Positions 1-8,631 of a stretch of 64,000 nucleotides of DNA are shown one piece after another (the first letter of the stretch is position 1; each line of letters starts with the position of its first letter). This stretch comes from Anaerolineae bacterium (lineage in GTDB: Bacteria; Chloroflexota; Anaerolineae; Promineifilales; Promineifilaceae). The DNA lies in the NCBI GenBank assembly GCA_023384355.1, contig JAHDWL010000006.1:21514-85513 (forward strand), read 5' to 3'. Below the pieces are notes generated by a model. It was not told where the DNA came from. It saw nothing but the letters and a program-made list of their open reading frames with translations, and did not search any database. The position numbers and the translations under genes were made by a program.

Positions 1-414
1 GTCGAGGCCGTGCGCCATGCGCGCACGGTGCTGGGCGACATCCGCCGTCTGCAGAATATGCCCGAGGAAGAGCTGATGACCTTCGCCAAGGAGATCGGCG
101 CGCCGTATGAACTGGTGAAGGAGACGCGGGAACTCGGCCGCATGCCTGTGGTCAACTTCGCCGCCGGCGGCATCGCCACCCCGGCCGACGCGGCCCTGAT
201 GATGCAGCTTGGCGTCGACGGCGTCTTCGTCGGCTCCGGCATCTTCAAGAGCGGTGACCCCGCGCGGCGAGCCAAGGCCATCGTCGAAGCCACCACCCAC
301 TACCGCAACGCCGAGATTCTGGCTCGTGTCAGCGAGAACCTGGGTCAGCCGATGGTCGGCATCGGCATCCATACCCTGTCCGAGGACCAGCAGCTGGCCA
401 CCCGCGGCTGGTAA
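1..414 (+). CDS. pdxS: PdxS, pyridoxal 5'-phosphate synthase lyase subunit (C-terminal part)
   Basis: The gene enters from before the window; 137 codons and the stop are visible. PdxS is the synthase subunit of the deoxyxylulose-independent vitamin B6 pathway. It builds PLP from a pentose phosphate, glyceraldehyde 3-phosphate and ammonia supplied by the PdxT glutaminase. The visible part is the end of the (beta/alpha)8 barrel, with the near-invariant stretches [39 protein letters not shown] and the tail [11 protein letters not shown]. PdxT is not directly downstream: the next gene converges on the other strand across a strong hairpin, so pdxT is absent here or lies elsewhere. The family call is very secure. 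The reading frame is open from base 1. Confidence 0.96.
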   Translation, partial: VEAVRHARTVLGDIRRLQNMPEEELMTFAKEIGAPYELVKETRELGRMPVVNFAAGGIATPADAALMMQLGVDGVFVGSGIFKSGDPARRAKAIVEATTHYRNAEILARVSENLGQPMVGIGIHTLSEDQQLATRGW

Positions 415-425
415 GCTGCCAGCCA

Positions 426-472
426 TCGCAATCGCTGTCGTAATCGTAATCGGGTTGCGACAGCGATTGCGA
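426..472. terminator. Perfect 15-bp hairpin between convergent genes
   Basis: The arms TCGCAATCGCTGTCG (426-440) and its exact reverse complement (458-472) enclose a 17-nt loop. It starts 12 bp after the pdxS stop and ends 17 bp before the convergent Nudix stop, so it probably serves both strands. There is no clear T-tract on either side. Confidence 0.7.
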
Positions 473-488
473 CCATGAAATTTGTGGC

Positions 489-1040
489 TTACGTCTCCCG
501 TCGCCATCCCCAAAGGTGGCGACGGATTGGATCATCCGGGACATCGTTGACACGGTAGAAATCGCTGTCGGGCAGCGCGTTCGTCTCGCCGCTGAAGGTG
601 TGGAACACGTAGCGCGTCGGCAGGCCGGGGTAGGAGGGCGACTCCTGCCATGATTCGGTCACCTGCGCGGCCGCGTCCAGTCGGGCGTCGGCCGTTCCCA
701 AACCCAGCTCCTCCTGCAAGCATCGCACCGCGGCCTCCCGCGCCGTCTCGCCCCGCTTCATCTTCTCTGACGGCGGTCGTCGCCGGACGCGCGTCCGGCC
801 GTCAGCAAACTCCTGCGCCAGTTCGACCAGCGCGGCCCCATTGTGCCTGATGACAAGCTGAACCACTTCGACCAGCTGCCCGGGCGGGTCATCTTGGAAA
901 GTCGACTCGCCGGCGACGTATTCCCGCCACAGATCGGCGGTTGACTTCGCGCTGCCCTGGCCCCAGGTGTCTGTGTCGATGCCCGCTGTGGCCAGCCAGT
1001 CGTCCAACTCATCCGGGCTTTGGAACTCGCGCCGTGTCAC
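489..1040 (-). CDS. Nudix-like hydrolase with degenerate Nudix box
   Basis: 183 residues starting with GTG. The start overlaps the stop of the upstream aminotransferase gene by 3 bp (GTGA arrangement), which implies translational coupling. Nudix enzymes hydrolyse nucleoside diphosphates linked to other moieties, using a helix that binds divalent metal. The region around residues 93-113 (MKRGETAREAAVRCLQEELG) lines up with the Nudix box. The leading glycine is replaced by Glu, and the REUXEE core reads RCLQEE, so one acidic metal ligand position is Cys. The distal EE pair and the following G are kept. The substrate cannot be told, and reduced or altered activity is possible. The N-terminal 70 residues are unrecognised. 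The coupled aminotransferase suggests a shared metabolic role, but none can be named. Confidence 0.6.
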   Translation of the reverse strand: MTRREFQSPDELDDWLATAGIDTDTWGQGSAKSTADLWREYVAGESTFQDDPPGQLVEVVQLVIRHNGAALVELAQEFADGRTRVRRRPPSEKMKRGETAREAAVRCLQEELGLGTADARLDAAAQVTESWQESPSYPGLPTRYVFHTFSGETNALPDSDFYRVNDVPDDPIRRHLWGWRRET

Positions 1041-2158
1041 GACTCTATCACCCTGTCCAGATAGTGTTCATAGGCGGCCAGCGCGGCGGGAAAACTGGCC
1101 CGACCGAAGCCAAAACGCACGCTGTGGTCGTCCGCGCCCAGGCATGTCCCCGGCAGGAGCAACACGCCGCCATCGCGGGCCAGCGCGTGGCAGTAATCCG
1201 TGGCTGAGGAGACGTTGATCCCCACGAGAGCCACAGACCCGGCAAGCGGCGGCCGCCAGTCAAACATCTGTGGCCGGCGATTGAAGAATTGTCCGGCTGT
1301 GGCCAGGTTATCAGCGATGATCCGGCGGCTGCGGCCGGCCAGCGCTTCCCGCGCGCCCAGGGCGACGATGGCCAGCTGCTCGCTCGGCGCGGCGGCGCAG
1401 ATGGTCGTGTAATGTTTCCAGTTGATCAGCGAATGGCGAATCGCGGCATCGTGAATGACAAGCCAACCGGTACGCAGCCCCGGCAGACCATAGGTCTTCG
1501 ACAGTCCGGACAGTGCGATGGCCCGCTCGTATCGATCCGTGGCCGAGGGCAGGCGGGCGGCCGGGTCGCGCTCCAGCCCGCGATACATCTCGTCACACAG
1601 CAGCCACGCGCCGTGGCGACGGACGATGTCGATCAGGGCCTCGAACTCGGCCGTCGAGGGCAAGTAACCGGTCGGGTTGTGGGGGAAGTTGACCACAACG
1701 AGGCGCGTATCGTCTCTCATCAGCCGCTGAAGCTCTCCCAGATCGAGCGACCAGCCGCCCTCGCGGGGGTGGATGGGCCAACGGCTGACGTTACCACTGA
1801 CGTGTTCGGCCAGGTTGAGCAGTGAATCATAGGCTGTCGTCAGGACAATCACGTGATCGCCCGGCTCCAGCAGCGTTCGCATCGTCAGGTAGATACCCTC
1901 TTCCGGCGCGCCCAGTACAACAACTTCCTGTGGCGTCACGCCATCGTAAGTTGCGGCGATGGCCGCCCGCAGCGCGGGATGACCGGCGGATTCGGTATAA
2001 CCCAGGCGCAAACCGAGCAACGCCTGTGCATCCGTCCCGGCCAGGCGCAGCAACTCGCCGATCGAGATGGTCTCGCAGTCGGAGGCGCAGAGAAGATGAG
2101 GGGTGGTAAATTCGTAGAGGGAGAAGAATTGTTCGGTTGCGAAAGGGGCGATATCCAT
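1037..2158 (-). CDS. Class I/II PLP-dependent aminotransferase
   Basis: 373 residues of fold-type I aminotransferase. The PLP lysine is K221 in LSGLSKTYGLPGLRTGWL. The upstream NFPHNPTGYLP and LLCDEMYRGL stretches are the usual cofactor-contacting Asn and Asp motifs. I chose the ATG at 2158 over an in-frame start at 2197 because AAGGAG lies about 6 bp before it and the protein then begins MDIAPFATEQFFSLYE. The sequence type suggests an amino-acid aminotransferase acting in the cytoplasm, but the substrate cannot be named. It is translationally coupled to the downstream Nudix-like gene. A TACAAT box about 45 bp upstream is a likely -10 element. Confidence 0.85.
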   Translation of the reverse strand: MDIAPFATEQFFSLYEFTTPHLLCASDCETISIGELLRLAGTDAQALLGLRLGYTESAGHPALRAAIAATYDGVTPQEVVVLGAPEEGIYLTMRTLLEPGDHVIVLTTAYDSLLNLAEHVSGNVSRWPIHPREGGWSLDLGELQRLMRDDTRLVVVNFPHNPTGYLPSTAEFEALIDIVRRHGAWLLCDEMYRGLERDPAARLPSATDRYERAIALSGLSKTYGLPGLRTGWLVIHDAAIRHSLINWKHYTTICAAAPSEQLAIVALGAREALAGRSRRIIADNLATAGQFFNRRPQMFDWRPPLAGSVALVGINVSSATDYCHALARDGGVLLLPGTCLGADDHSVRFGFGRASFPAALAAYEHYLDRVIES

Positions 2159-2201
2159 AACTACTCCTTGCCCGCACGGAGCGACCGAATCGGGCAAGGC
2201 A

Positions 2202-2207
2202 ATTGTA
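2202..2207 (-). promoter_or_regulatory. Candidate -10 box (TACAAT) for the aminotransferase gene
   Basis: TACAAT on the minus strand lies 43 bp before the ATG and predicts a leader of about 37 nt that contains the AAGGAG ribosome site. No convincing -35 hexamer is visible. The same GCTACAAT string precedes the sigma-factor gene near 62974. Confidence 0.4.
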
Positions 2208-2215
2208 GCGGGATC

Positions 2216-2528
2216 GATCAGCCCGGCAACGGACGTCCGGCGATCAGCCAGGGTTTTTCAGTAGTCGGCCCAGTGGTTGAAGGTGTAGAGGTCAGGCAGC
2301 GGCGAAACCCCTGTGCCGTAGCAAATGGCCTCCCTTCGCCGCTGCCTGACCCTCCGCGGCTGTTGACCCGGCCTGAACACACGGGCCACGCCCCAGGAGG
2401 GTCAGGCAACCGGGAGGCGAGGCCCTGGTTATCAGCCGACACCTCTCCCGGTTGCCTGACCTCTACGCCTCACGGCCGTGTTGTATTATCAGAGCCGACT
2501 ACCGAAAGACCCTGGGCGATCAGCCCGG
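2216..2528. repeat. Nested inverted-repeat element (MITE/REP-like)
   Basis: The outer arms 2241-2269 and 2494-2523 match as inverted repeats at about 25 of 29 positions. Just inside them, GTAGAGGTCAGGCAGC (2285-2300) pairs with 2451-2466 at 15 of 16. The core GGTCAGGCA occurs four times with alternating orientation: + at 2290, - at 2343, + at 2400 and - at 2453. This gives two adjacent hairpins, 2289-2305 with 2336-2352 and 2399-2416 with 2443-2461. The 11-mer GATCAGCCCGG flanks the element as a direct repeat (2216-2226 and 2518-2528). No gene is supported inside. It fills most of the 464-bp gap between the aminotransferase and sulfotransferase genes. Confidence 0.7.
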
Positions 2529-2622
2529 CTTAATGCGCATCGTAAGCGACCGGCGGTTCAATGGGGAACGGACCCGGCCGATTACGACATGCTCAAGATT
2601 GGTCGGATTGCAAGGAGATATG

Positions 2623-3480
2623 ATGCGATTACCCACTTTCATCGTCGGCGGGGCGCTCAAAGCCGGCACTACGTCGCTCAATTACTACCTCAAACAACAT
2701 CCTGAGGTATATATGAGCCCGCTGAAGGAGCCACGCTACTTCGCTTACGATCCCGCGGCGGTGTCGAACGGGGACGGCCAGGGACTTCACTTCCCTGTGA
2801 CAACCCTGGAACAATATGCAGCCCTGTTCGCGGGGGCGACCACCGAAAAAGCCGTCGGCGAGGTTTCGCCGCATTACATCATCAGCCCCGTTGCCCCAGG
2901 CCACATCCGGGAGACCATCCCCGATGTCAAACTTATTTTCAGCCTCCGGCACCCGGTGAAACGGGCCTACTCGGTTTATTGGCAGGCGGTGCGATTGGGC
3001 AATGAAAACCGTCCGGTGGAACAGGCCTTGACCGAGGCTGAGCATCGCGTGCGCAACGGCCGCTATTACACCCTGCTACAAAACTGGTATGCCCATTTCG
3101 ACCCGGCGCAAATCAAGATCATCCTGTTCGACGATCTGGCCGGCGATGCGCTGGGTGTTTTCCGTGATGTTTGTAGCTGGTTAGACGTGGACGACACATT
3201 CGTGCCCGATTTGACCGTCCGTAACAAGGGAGGCGCGCTGAAAAACCAGCGTCTTGGCCGCTTCTATGAGCAGTTGAAGAACAGTCCCCTCAAGCAGGCC
3301 GTCGATCCCCTCATCCCGGAAGGATTGCGCGACAAGATTAACGACATGCGCAATCAGAACTTTGAGGAACCACCGCCCATACCCGAGACGGTCGTCCAGC
3401 GATTGAAAGAGTTCTATCTCGATGACATCGAAAAACTTGAGGATTTAATCAACCGCGACCTCACTGCCTGGAAAAATTAG
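2623..3480 (+). CDS. Sulfotransferase (PAPS-dependent, NDST-like)
   Basis: 285 residues. It should transfer sulfate from PAPS to a hydroxyl or amino group, most likely of a glycan. The 5'-phosphosulfate loop is K13-A-G-T-T-S-L19. The 3'-phosphate motif lies near residues 107-119 (SLRHPVKRAYSVY), with the Arg and Ser expected for PAPS binding. I placed the start at the second of two adjacent ATGs (2623) because AAGGAG at 2612-2617 is then 5 bp away. An in-frame extension back to 2452 runs into the inverted-repeat element and has no family character. The gene converges on the beta-helix gene at 3490 with only 9 bp between them. It is the first of eight sulfotransferase-type genes in the window. 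Confidence 0.88.
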   Translation: MRLPTFIVGGALKAGTTSLNYYLKQHPEVYMSPLKEPRYFAYDPAAVSNGDGQGLHFPVTTLEQYAALFAGATTEKAVGEVSPHYIISPVAPGHIRETIPDVKLIFSLRHPVKRAYSVYWQAVRLGNENRPVEQALTEAEHRVRNGRYYTLLQNWYAHFDPAQIKIILFDDLAGDALGVFRDVCSWLDVDDTFVPDLTVRNKGGALKNQRLGRFYEQLKNSPLKQAVDPLIPEGLRDKINDMRNQNFEEPPPIPETVVQRLKEFYLDDIEKLEDLINRDLTAWKN

Positions 3481-3489
3481 CGGTTGTCC

Positions 3490-5466
3490 TCACCGTAGCC
3501 GGACTACCTGCTGTTCCAGGGGCAGGGTTTCGTCCTCGATGCTCATCGGCTCATCTTCGTTACTGGGATCAATCCAGAATATCTCGTTCTTGCCCGGCTC
3601 AACGATGCCTTGAACAACATGGGCCATTTCAGAGAAGTTTAGAATGTGATGCGGATCTTCGTTCCAAATGACAACACACCGCAGATCCGGATACTGGGTT
3701 CCGTATGCCAGAACCTTCATATCACCTGTTTGAGTCAGGGCAAAACGGCGAAATGTATCAGGGATGATCGTGTTTGGCTCGGTAATGGCCTCGACAACAC
3801 CAAGTTGGGTGATGACGTCACTATTGCCCTGGTTGTCGGTAACTGTTAACGAGACGTCGAAAATGCCCGGTTCCGTGTAAGTGTGTGAGGGGTTGGCCTC
3901 GGTTGATGTTCCTCCGTCGCCGAAGGTCCAGGCATGAGAGACGATCTGTCCCTCGGCCGTGGATTTATCGGTAAAGTCGACGGTATGGGGCACTGCGCCA
4001 ATTCCCTGACCGGGGCCGATGCTGAAGTTGGCGGACAGGGAAGTCATGACGCCGGCGTATTCATGCGCGCCGATATCAGGATTGGCATCGCGGTTGGCGC
4101 CGAAGAAATCCTTGTGAACAGTCGGCGGGTTGAAGCTATTCAGGCGGGAACCGTTACTGGCCATGCCGATTGCCAGCGCGCTGCGTGAAGTCAGCTGGTA
4201 ATTGCGCGGATCCATGTTGTTAATGGGATCGGGAAACGGGTCGTTAAGCTCCGCCGTCGGATTGACCAGATTGGGATCTCCGATGCGATCCCCAGGCCCG
4301 CGCATCGAGGCGTCCGGCAGCTCGCCCCAAAGATTATTGCGAAACGCCACCCCGCGGATGTCGCCCGAAGTAAGGCTGATACGCGGCGCGTTGATGATGA
4401 TATTGTTTTCGAATACGCTGTTTTGATGCGGACGGCCTTGTGTATTGGCCGTGATGTTAATTCCAACCTCCGTCTTGCTCAGCCCGACAAAGGTGTTGTA
4501 TCCGATATAGGCATTAATCAGCTGGGTGTTGTAATTATTGGCATTGTTTCGCACCATGAACAGCGACCCCAGGCCGATGACAAGATTGTTGTAAATATAA
4601 CCACCCGACGTATGTGGAAAAGTTTGTCCTTTGGTCGATTCATCACCGAATATGATGCCCGCTGGAGGCTTCTGATTGGCCCCCAGGTTATCTTTGGTGT
4701 ACAGATGGTAAACAAGGTTATTGCGCACGATCACATCGATAGAGCGATTGATATAGATGTGGACATGGTTGCAGGTGTGGACGATGTTGCCTTCGGCCAC
4801 GATGCGATAATTGCCCTTGCCGATGTTGATGCCTTCCCCATACCCATAGGCGCAAATATTGTTGCGGATAATACCGTCGCGGGTAAGCCCCATCTTGATG
4901 ACACCGACGACATTTTGCGGAGAGCCGAAGGTGTTGCGGTTCGGGTCGAAGTAGCGCATGCTGGCCCGACTGCAGACGTTATTCTCCACCACCACATTTT
5001 CAATGTAGACGGTGGTAGGATTCACCTTAATCGCGGAGTCGTAGGTGAAGTCAATTCGGCAGTTGCGGACGGTGCAGTTACTCGAGCTCACGCCGACGGC
5101 CGTCCCGGCGCAATTGCGAATCGTCAGACCATCGACCGTGATACCTTCCTCGCGCAGGCGAATCATGCTGCCCTGGTTAGTTGGCAGATAGCTGTCTCCC
5201 TGTACGGGCGTGGGCAACGTGCCTTCCTGGGAGAACAACCCCTCGTGATATTTCCCGTCCAGCACCGGGGTGTGGCCGGTGTCGGCTCTCCAGGTCGTGT
5301 TTCGAACGGTGATCGGCAGCTCTTCGTTATAGACAGCTGAACGAATGCGCACCTCGTCGCCGGGTGCTACCTGGGCCAAGGCTTTGGCCAGTTGTTTCCA
5401 GGGCTGGCCACTGCTGCCGTCGCCTGAGTCATTCCCTGCGTTCCCGTCCACAAAATAAGTAGCCAT
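3490..5466 (-). CDS. Beta-helix/PKD surface protein without signal peptide
   Basis: 658 residues. Residues 1-420 form a right-handed parallel beta-helix of the DUF1565/pectate-lyase-like type, opening with TYFVDGNAGNDSGDG and rich in N-N-x-I/V turns. Residues about 478-560 are a PKD domain (WTFGDGGTSTEANPSHTYTEPG). Residues about 570-658 form a C-terminal domain shared with the protein at 5522-8059; its core reads YPDLRCVVIWNEDPHH. Such folds usually belong to extracellular carbohydrate-binding or carbohydrate-cleaving proteins. A TAA lies in frame three codons before the ATG region, and the N-terminus has no hydrophobic segment, so no Sec signal can be added by moving the start. No lyase active site can be assigned. 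It follows its paralogue by 55 bp and is probably co-transcribed with it. Confidence 0.82.
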   Translation of the reverse strand: MATYFVDGNAGNDSGDGSSGQPWKQLAKALAQVAPGDEVRIRSAVYNEELPITVRNTTWRADTGHTPVLDGKYHEGLFSQEGTLPTPVQGDSYLPTNQGSMIRLREEGITVDGLTIRNCAGTAVGVSSSNCTVRNCRIDFTYDSAIKVNPTTVYIENVVVENNVCSRASMRYFDPNRNTFGSPQNVVGVIKMGLTRDGIIRNNICAYGYGEGINIGKGNYRIVAEGNIVHTCNHVHIYINRSIDVIVRNNLVYHLYTKDNLGANQKPPAGIIFGDESTKGQTFPHTSGGYIYNNLVIGLGSLFMVRNNANNYNTQLINAYIGYNTFVGLSKTEVGINITANTQGRPHQNSVFENNIIINAPRISLTSGDIRGVAFRNNLWGELPDASMRGPGDRIGDPNLVNPTAELNDPFPDPINNMDPRNYQLTSRSALAIGMASNGSRLNSFNPPTVHKDFFGANRDANPDIGAHEYAGVMTSLSANFSIGPGQGIGAVPHTVDFTDKSTAEGQIVSHAWTFGDGGTSTEANPSHTYTEPGIFDVSLTVTDNQGNSDVITQLGVVEAITEPNTIIPDTFRRFALTQTGDMKVLAYGTQYPDLRCVVIWNEDPHHILNFSEMAHVVQGIVEPGKNEIFWIDPSNEDEPMSIEDETLPLEQQVVRLR

Positions 5467-5521
5467 GATTGTCCTACCTTATCAATCTTTCCTTGCGCGG
5501 TGGATTAACATACCGTCAAGG

Positions 5522-8059
5522 CTATATTTCCTCTAATGTATCGACCCAGATCAGTTCGATGGAATTGCCGAGGGTGAATAGTCGGATAATGTCATCGACT
5601 TCGGAATAAACAACCATATGGTAAGGCTCTTCGTTCCACGACAGGGCGCAGCGCAGATCGGGGTATTGGATGCCGAACGCCAGCACCGATGAGGTCTCGA
5701 TGTTGACCAGAATAAAACGGGCATAATCGGCCGGCAGAGGCGCGACCGGCGTCTCTACGACGGTGATCAACTGCTCTTTCGTAACTTTTTCCGTCACGCC
5801 GGCAGCGTCAGTTATCGTCAGGGAGACTGTATAGACTCCCGGTGCCTGGTATATGTTGACGGGATTCTGGCGGCTGGAAACCTGGCCGTCACCGAATTCC
5901 CACATATAACTCGTAATCCCGGCCACGGCAAAGCTGTCAGACGAATCGAACTCAACGGTGTGCGGCACAATCCCGTACTCATCGCCCGGCAGAATGGAGA
6001 ATTCGGCGATCATCGAGGCGTTGCCGAGAAGATTTGCCTCGTAATTATGCAGCACCTCGACCGCCTGCAACGATCGGGAATAAACGGCAACAAGCTTGAA
6101 CAACCCCAGCCAGGGTCTGTCTTCACTCAGCTCATCGCCGAGGAGAAACGGCATTTGGCTGTCCCATGTGCTGAAATCGCCACCGACTTCCAGCACTCCA
6201 CGATCCTGGCCATTGATATAAAGCGTGGCCCGATTATGTTTGTCACGCGTGTAGACCACCTGCGTCAGGAAATTGGCGGCGGAACCAGCCGGAGACACCA
6301 CCGCGGGCAGACCGTTGGTGGAGGTTTGAGTCGTTCGCAGCCGGGCCATATAGAGGTCGGCCGGCAGATCGCCGTGCATACCCTGCCCCAGCGTCACATT
6401 ACGCTGGGTCTTGCTGTTTGAGATGCTGACGATACGCGCGGGGCCGTCCTGGGAGGTGTTGGAGGGTTGTATCCATGCCTCCAGCGTGATCTCGTTGCTC
6501 GCCCGGCAGGCATCGATTATTTTGGACGCCGGCCGTTCGGATGAGATTAAGACGGGTTCGGTCAAGGTCAGGCCCTGCTCGGACCATTTTACGCGCCCCT
6601 CGTTCAAAATTCGCAGATTAAGCGGCGATCCGACGCCACTGACATCTCGCACCTCGCTCCCGCTCCCTTCCTTGAACTCATAGAGGGCGGCCAGCCCGTT
6701 GGTGACGCGCGTCCCTTCAGGCGGCAGCGCCGGATCAGTCCCCGGATCGTCCCCGCTGCTGCTGGGATATTCATTAGCCCCGATATCCGGTTTCCGACCG
6801 CGTTCCTGACCCCAAAAATCCATCAGGATGAACCCATTGTGCCGAATTCCGCGATCGATAGCCGGTGAATCACCCGTCAATTTGTAAGGATCGGCCGTTA
6901 GTTCGCCTGGCCCGATCGGCGCATTGATGTTCACCAGTCCGGAATCCGGGTCGATCACGTCGCTTGACGGATTGAAAGCCTTGTCTCCGGGAAAAGATGA
7001 CCAAAGATTATGCCGCCACACAATGCCGTCACCGCCGAGGGTATGAACCAGCTCGCCCCCGTTATTCGTCACCACCAGGTTGTTTTCGATATAGCTTTTG
7101 GTACTTCGGGAACGCATTCGGAAGTCGAACGCTTGCTGTGTGCTGTTGACAATGGTGTTGTGCATCACCTGGACGCGACTCAGTTTGCCGCGCCGCCGCC
7201 CGGCACGAAACCCAACGCCACAGCCGACAATAATATTATTGCTAACCCTGATATCCCGCGTGTGCCACTGTCCGTATGTTTCGTAGCGCCAGAGGTCACT
7301 TTTCGTGATGCCGGGGCCGCAATTTCCATCCAGGGTCAAAAACTCCTTGCGGCCGGTGTGATAGCAAAGATTTGAATCGATGACCACTTCGACGGCCGAA
7401 GTAATCCCTATCTGCCCATTGCGATTGTCGTAGCAGACGTTTTTGCTTACGACCACGTTTTTACTGCCGAGCGAGATAACAATTCCCTCGTCTGAGTTCT
7501 CGAATACCTGGTTGTTCTGGATGATGACGTTTTGGGAATTACGGATTAACAAGGCGACGTTAAAACGTTCCGGGCCGACGGCCAGAAAACGCCGGGCGCA
7601 GTTGTGAATGAGGCAGCGATCGACAATGAGATCGTCGCACTGCATGCCATGCAATCCGCCGGCGTAACAATATTCGATTGTGACACCGTTAATCAGGACT
7701 CGGCTTGATTTATTAACCAGTATCCCCCGACCACTGGAATTGCGGATGATGAAATCCTTGAACGTCACATCCTGGCTTTGCTGGATGACCACGAGAGCGG
7801 AATCTTCGGCAATGTTGAGATTCGCGCCATCGATGATCGCCTGCTCGCCCTGTTGGGCGGCGATGGTTATAGGGGCATCGGCCGTGCCCGGCTTCTGGAT
7901 GTGCAGCCGCTCAGTATAGGTTCCTGCTCGAACCGTTATCGTATCGCCCGCCTGCGTCTTGTTGATGGCCGCCTGAATCGTACGTAGTGGCTTGTCGGCC
8001 TGGTTTCCCGGGTTATTGTTGTTCCCGTTGGTTGCAGAAACGTAGTATGTAGTGCCCAT
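5522..8059 (-). CDS. Beta-helix/LamG/PKD surface protein without signal peptide
   Basis: 845 residues. Residues 1-440 are a parallel beta-helix (start TYYVSATNGNNNNPGNQ, then IQAAINKTQAGDTITVRAG, a DUF1565-type opening). Residues about 460-680 form a LamG/concanavalin A-like domain (ALYEFKEGSGSEVRDVSG; ITLEAWIQP; ATLYINGQDRG). Residues about 690-775 are a PKD domain (YMWEFGDGQVSSRQNPVNIY). Residues about 778-845 are the C-terminal domain shared with 3490-5466 (FGIQYPDLRCALSWNEEPYH). TGA is the second codon upstream of the ATG in frame, so no hidden signal peptide exists. Glycan binding or processing at the cell surface is the likely role, but the export route is unclear. It is the first gene of a two-gene minus-strand unit that diverges from the polysaccharide locus. 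Confidence 0.82.
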   Translation of the reverse strand: MGTTYYVSATNGNNNNPGNQADKPLRTIQAAINKTQAGDTITVRAGTYTERLHIQKPGTADAPITIAAQQGEQAIIDGANLNIAEDSALVVIQQSQDVTFKDFIIRNSSGRGILVNKSSRVLINGVTIEYCYAGGLHGMQCDDLIVDRCLIHNCARRFLAVGPERFNVALLIRNSQNVIIQNNQVFENSDEGIVISLGSKNVVVSKNVCYDNRNGQIGITSAVEVVIDSNLCYHTGRKEFLTLDGNCGPGITKSDLWRYETYGQWHTRDIRVSNNIIVGCGVGFRAGRRRGKLSRVQVMHNTIVNSTQQAFDFRMRSRSTKSYIENNLVVTNNGGELVHTLGGDGIVWRHNLWSSFPGDKAFNPSSDVIDPDSGLVNINAPIGPGELTADPYKLTGDSPAIDRGIRHNGFILMDFWGQERGRKPDIGANEYPSSSGDDPGTDPALPPEGTRVTNGLAALYEFKEGSGSEVRDVSGVGSPLNLRILNEGRVKWSEQGLTLTEPVLISSERPASKIIDACRASNEITLEAWIQPSNTSQDGPARIVSISNSKTQRNVTLGQGMHGDLPADLYMARLRTTQTSTNGLPAVVSPAGSAANFLTQVVYTRDKHNRATLYINGQDRGVLEVGGDFSTWDSQMPFLLGDELSEDRPWLGLFKLVAVYSRSLQAVEVLHNYEANLLGNASMIAEFSILPGDEYGIVPHTVEFDSSDSFAVAGITSYMWEFGDGQVSSRQNPVNIYQAPGVYTVSLTITDAAGVTEKVTKEQLITVVETPVAPLPADYARFILVNIETSSVLAFGIQYPDLRCALSWNEEPYHMVVYSEVDDIIRLFTLGNSIELIWVDTLEEI

Positions 8060-8631
8060 GGCTCAATTTCTCCCTGTATCGTTCGGGTGAGGATGCCTGA
8101 AACATCCTCCGCGCTGGTCGGGGGGCAGTTTACCGCTAACGGATTCTGTCACCGACCTGGACGCGCAGATTCGCCACAACCAATACAGTACTGGATACTA
8201 CGTTGCCGATACTACGAAAAAGGTATGGATGCTCACTTGACGAGCCACCCTATGGGTGGGGGATATAAAGGGCAAATGGACCGCATCCTTCCTGTATCGC
8301 GGTCCCATCCCCCCGGTCACAGTGATGGTGCTACATATGCCGTGGGCATCATCATAAATACCTAATGGTTCGAATTATAATTACCCCAGCCACCCTATGC
8401 AAGCAAATATTGTATTATCACAATATGTTGCAATGTAAAAATATTGAGCAACTACAACAATTCAGTTTCCTGATCCGACCCATCTTCCCCTTCCAACCAG
8501 GTTCTTCCTTTCCTTAACGCAGCCCGTAAGGTGTTATCGCTAGGATCGAGATCGTTCGCGGTCACAAGTACGAAGGTCGCGGCAACATGGGCAATCGTTA
8601 GCCTGTTCGTAAGTTTTAAATGGTATGAATA
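8060..8631. other. Divergent intergenic region with hairpins, AT-rich
   Basis: 572 bp between the minus-strand beta-helix gene and the sugar transferase gene. It contains a perfect CCACCC-TAT-GGGTGG hairpin (8245-8259) and a near-perfect hairpin (8276-8284 with 8299-8308, ACCGC/GCGGT core). The 11-mer GCCACCCTATG is directly repeated at 8244-8254 and 8389-8399. An AT-rich block runs from about 8340 to 8460. The minus-strand reading frame 8452-8721 has no family character and overlaps the sugar transferase start, so I do not call it a gene. The region probably holds promoters for both directions and a structured leader. Confidence 0.5.
8407..8426. promoter_or_regulatory. Operator-like dyad ATATTGT-N6-ACAATAT
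   Basis: Perfect 7-bp arms (8407-8413 and 8420-8426) flank a 6-bp spacer that contains TATTAT-like -10 sequence on the plus strand. The dyad sits in the AT-rich centre of the divergent intergenic region, about 205 bp before the first polysaccharide gene. It is a reasonable binding site for a dimeric regulator, but no regulator is identified. Confidence 0.4.

Noticed and set aside
2452-2622. N-terminal extension of the first sulfotransferase
   Set aside because: The extra 57 codons lie in the inverted-repeat element and lack family similarity. AAGGAG supports the start at 2623.
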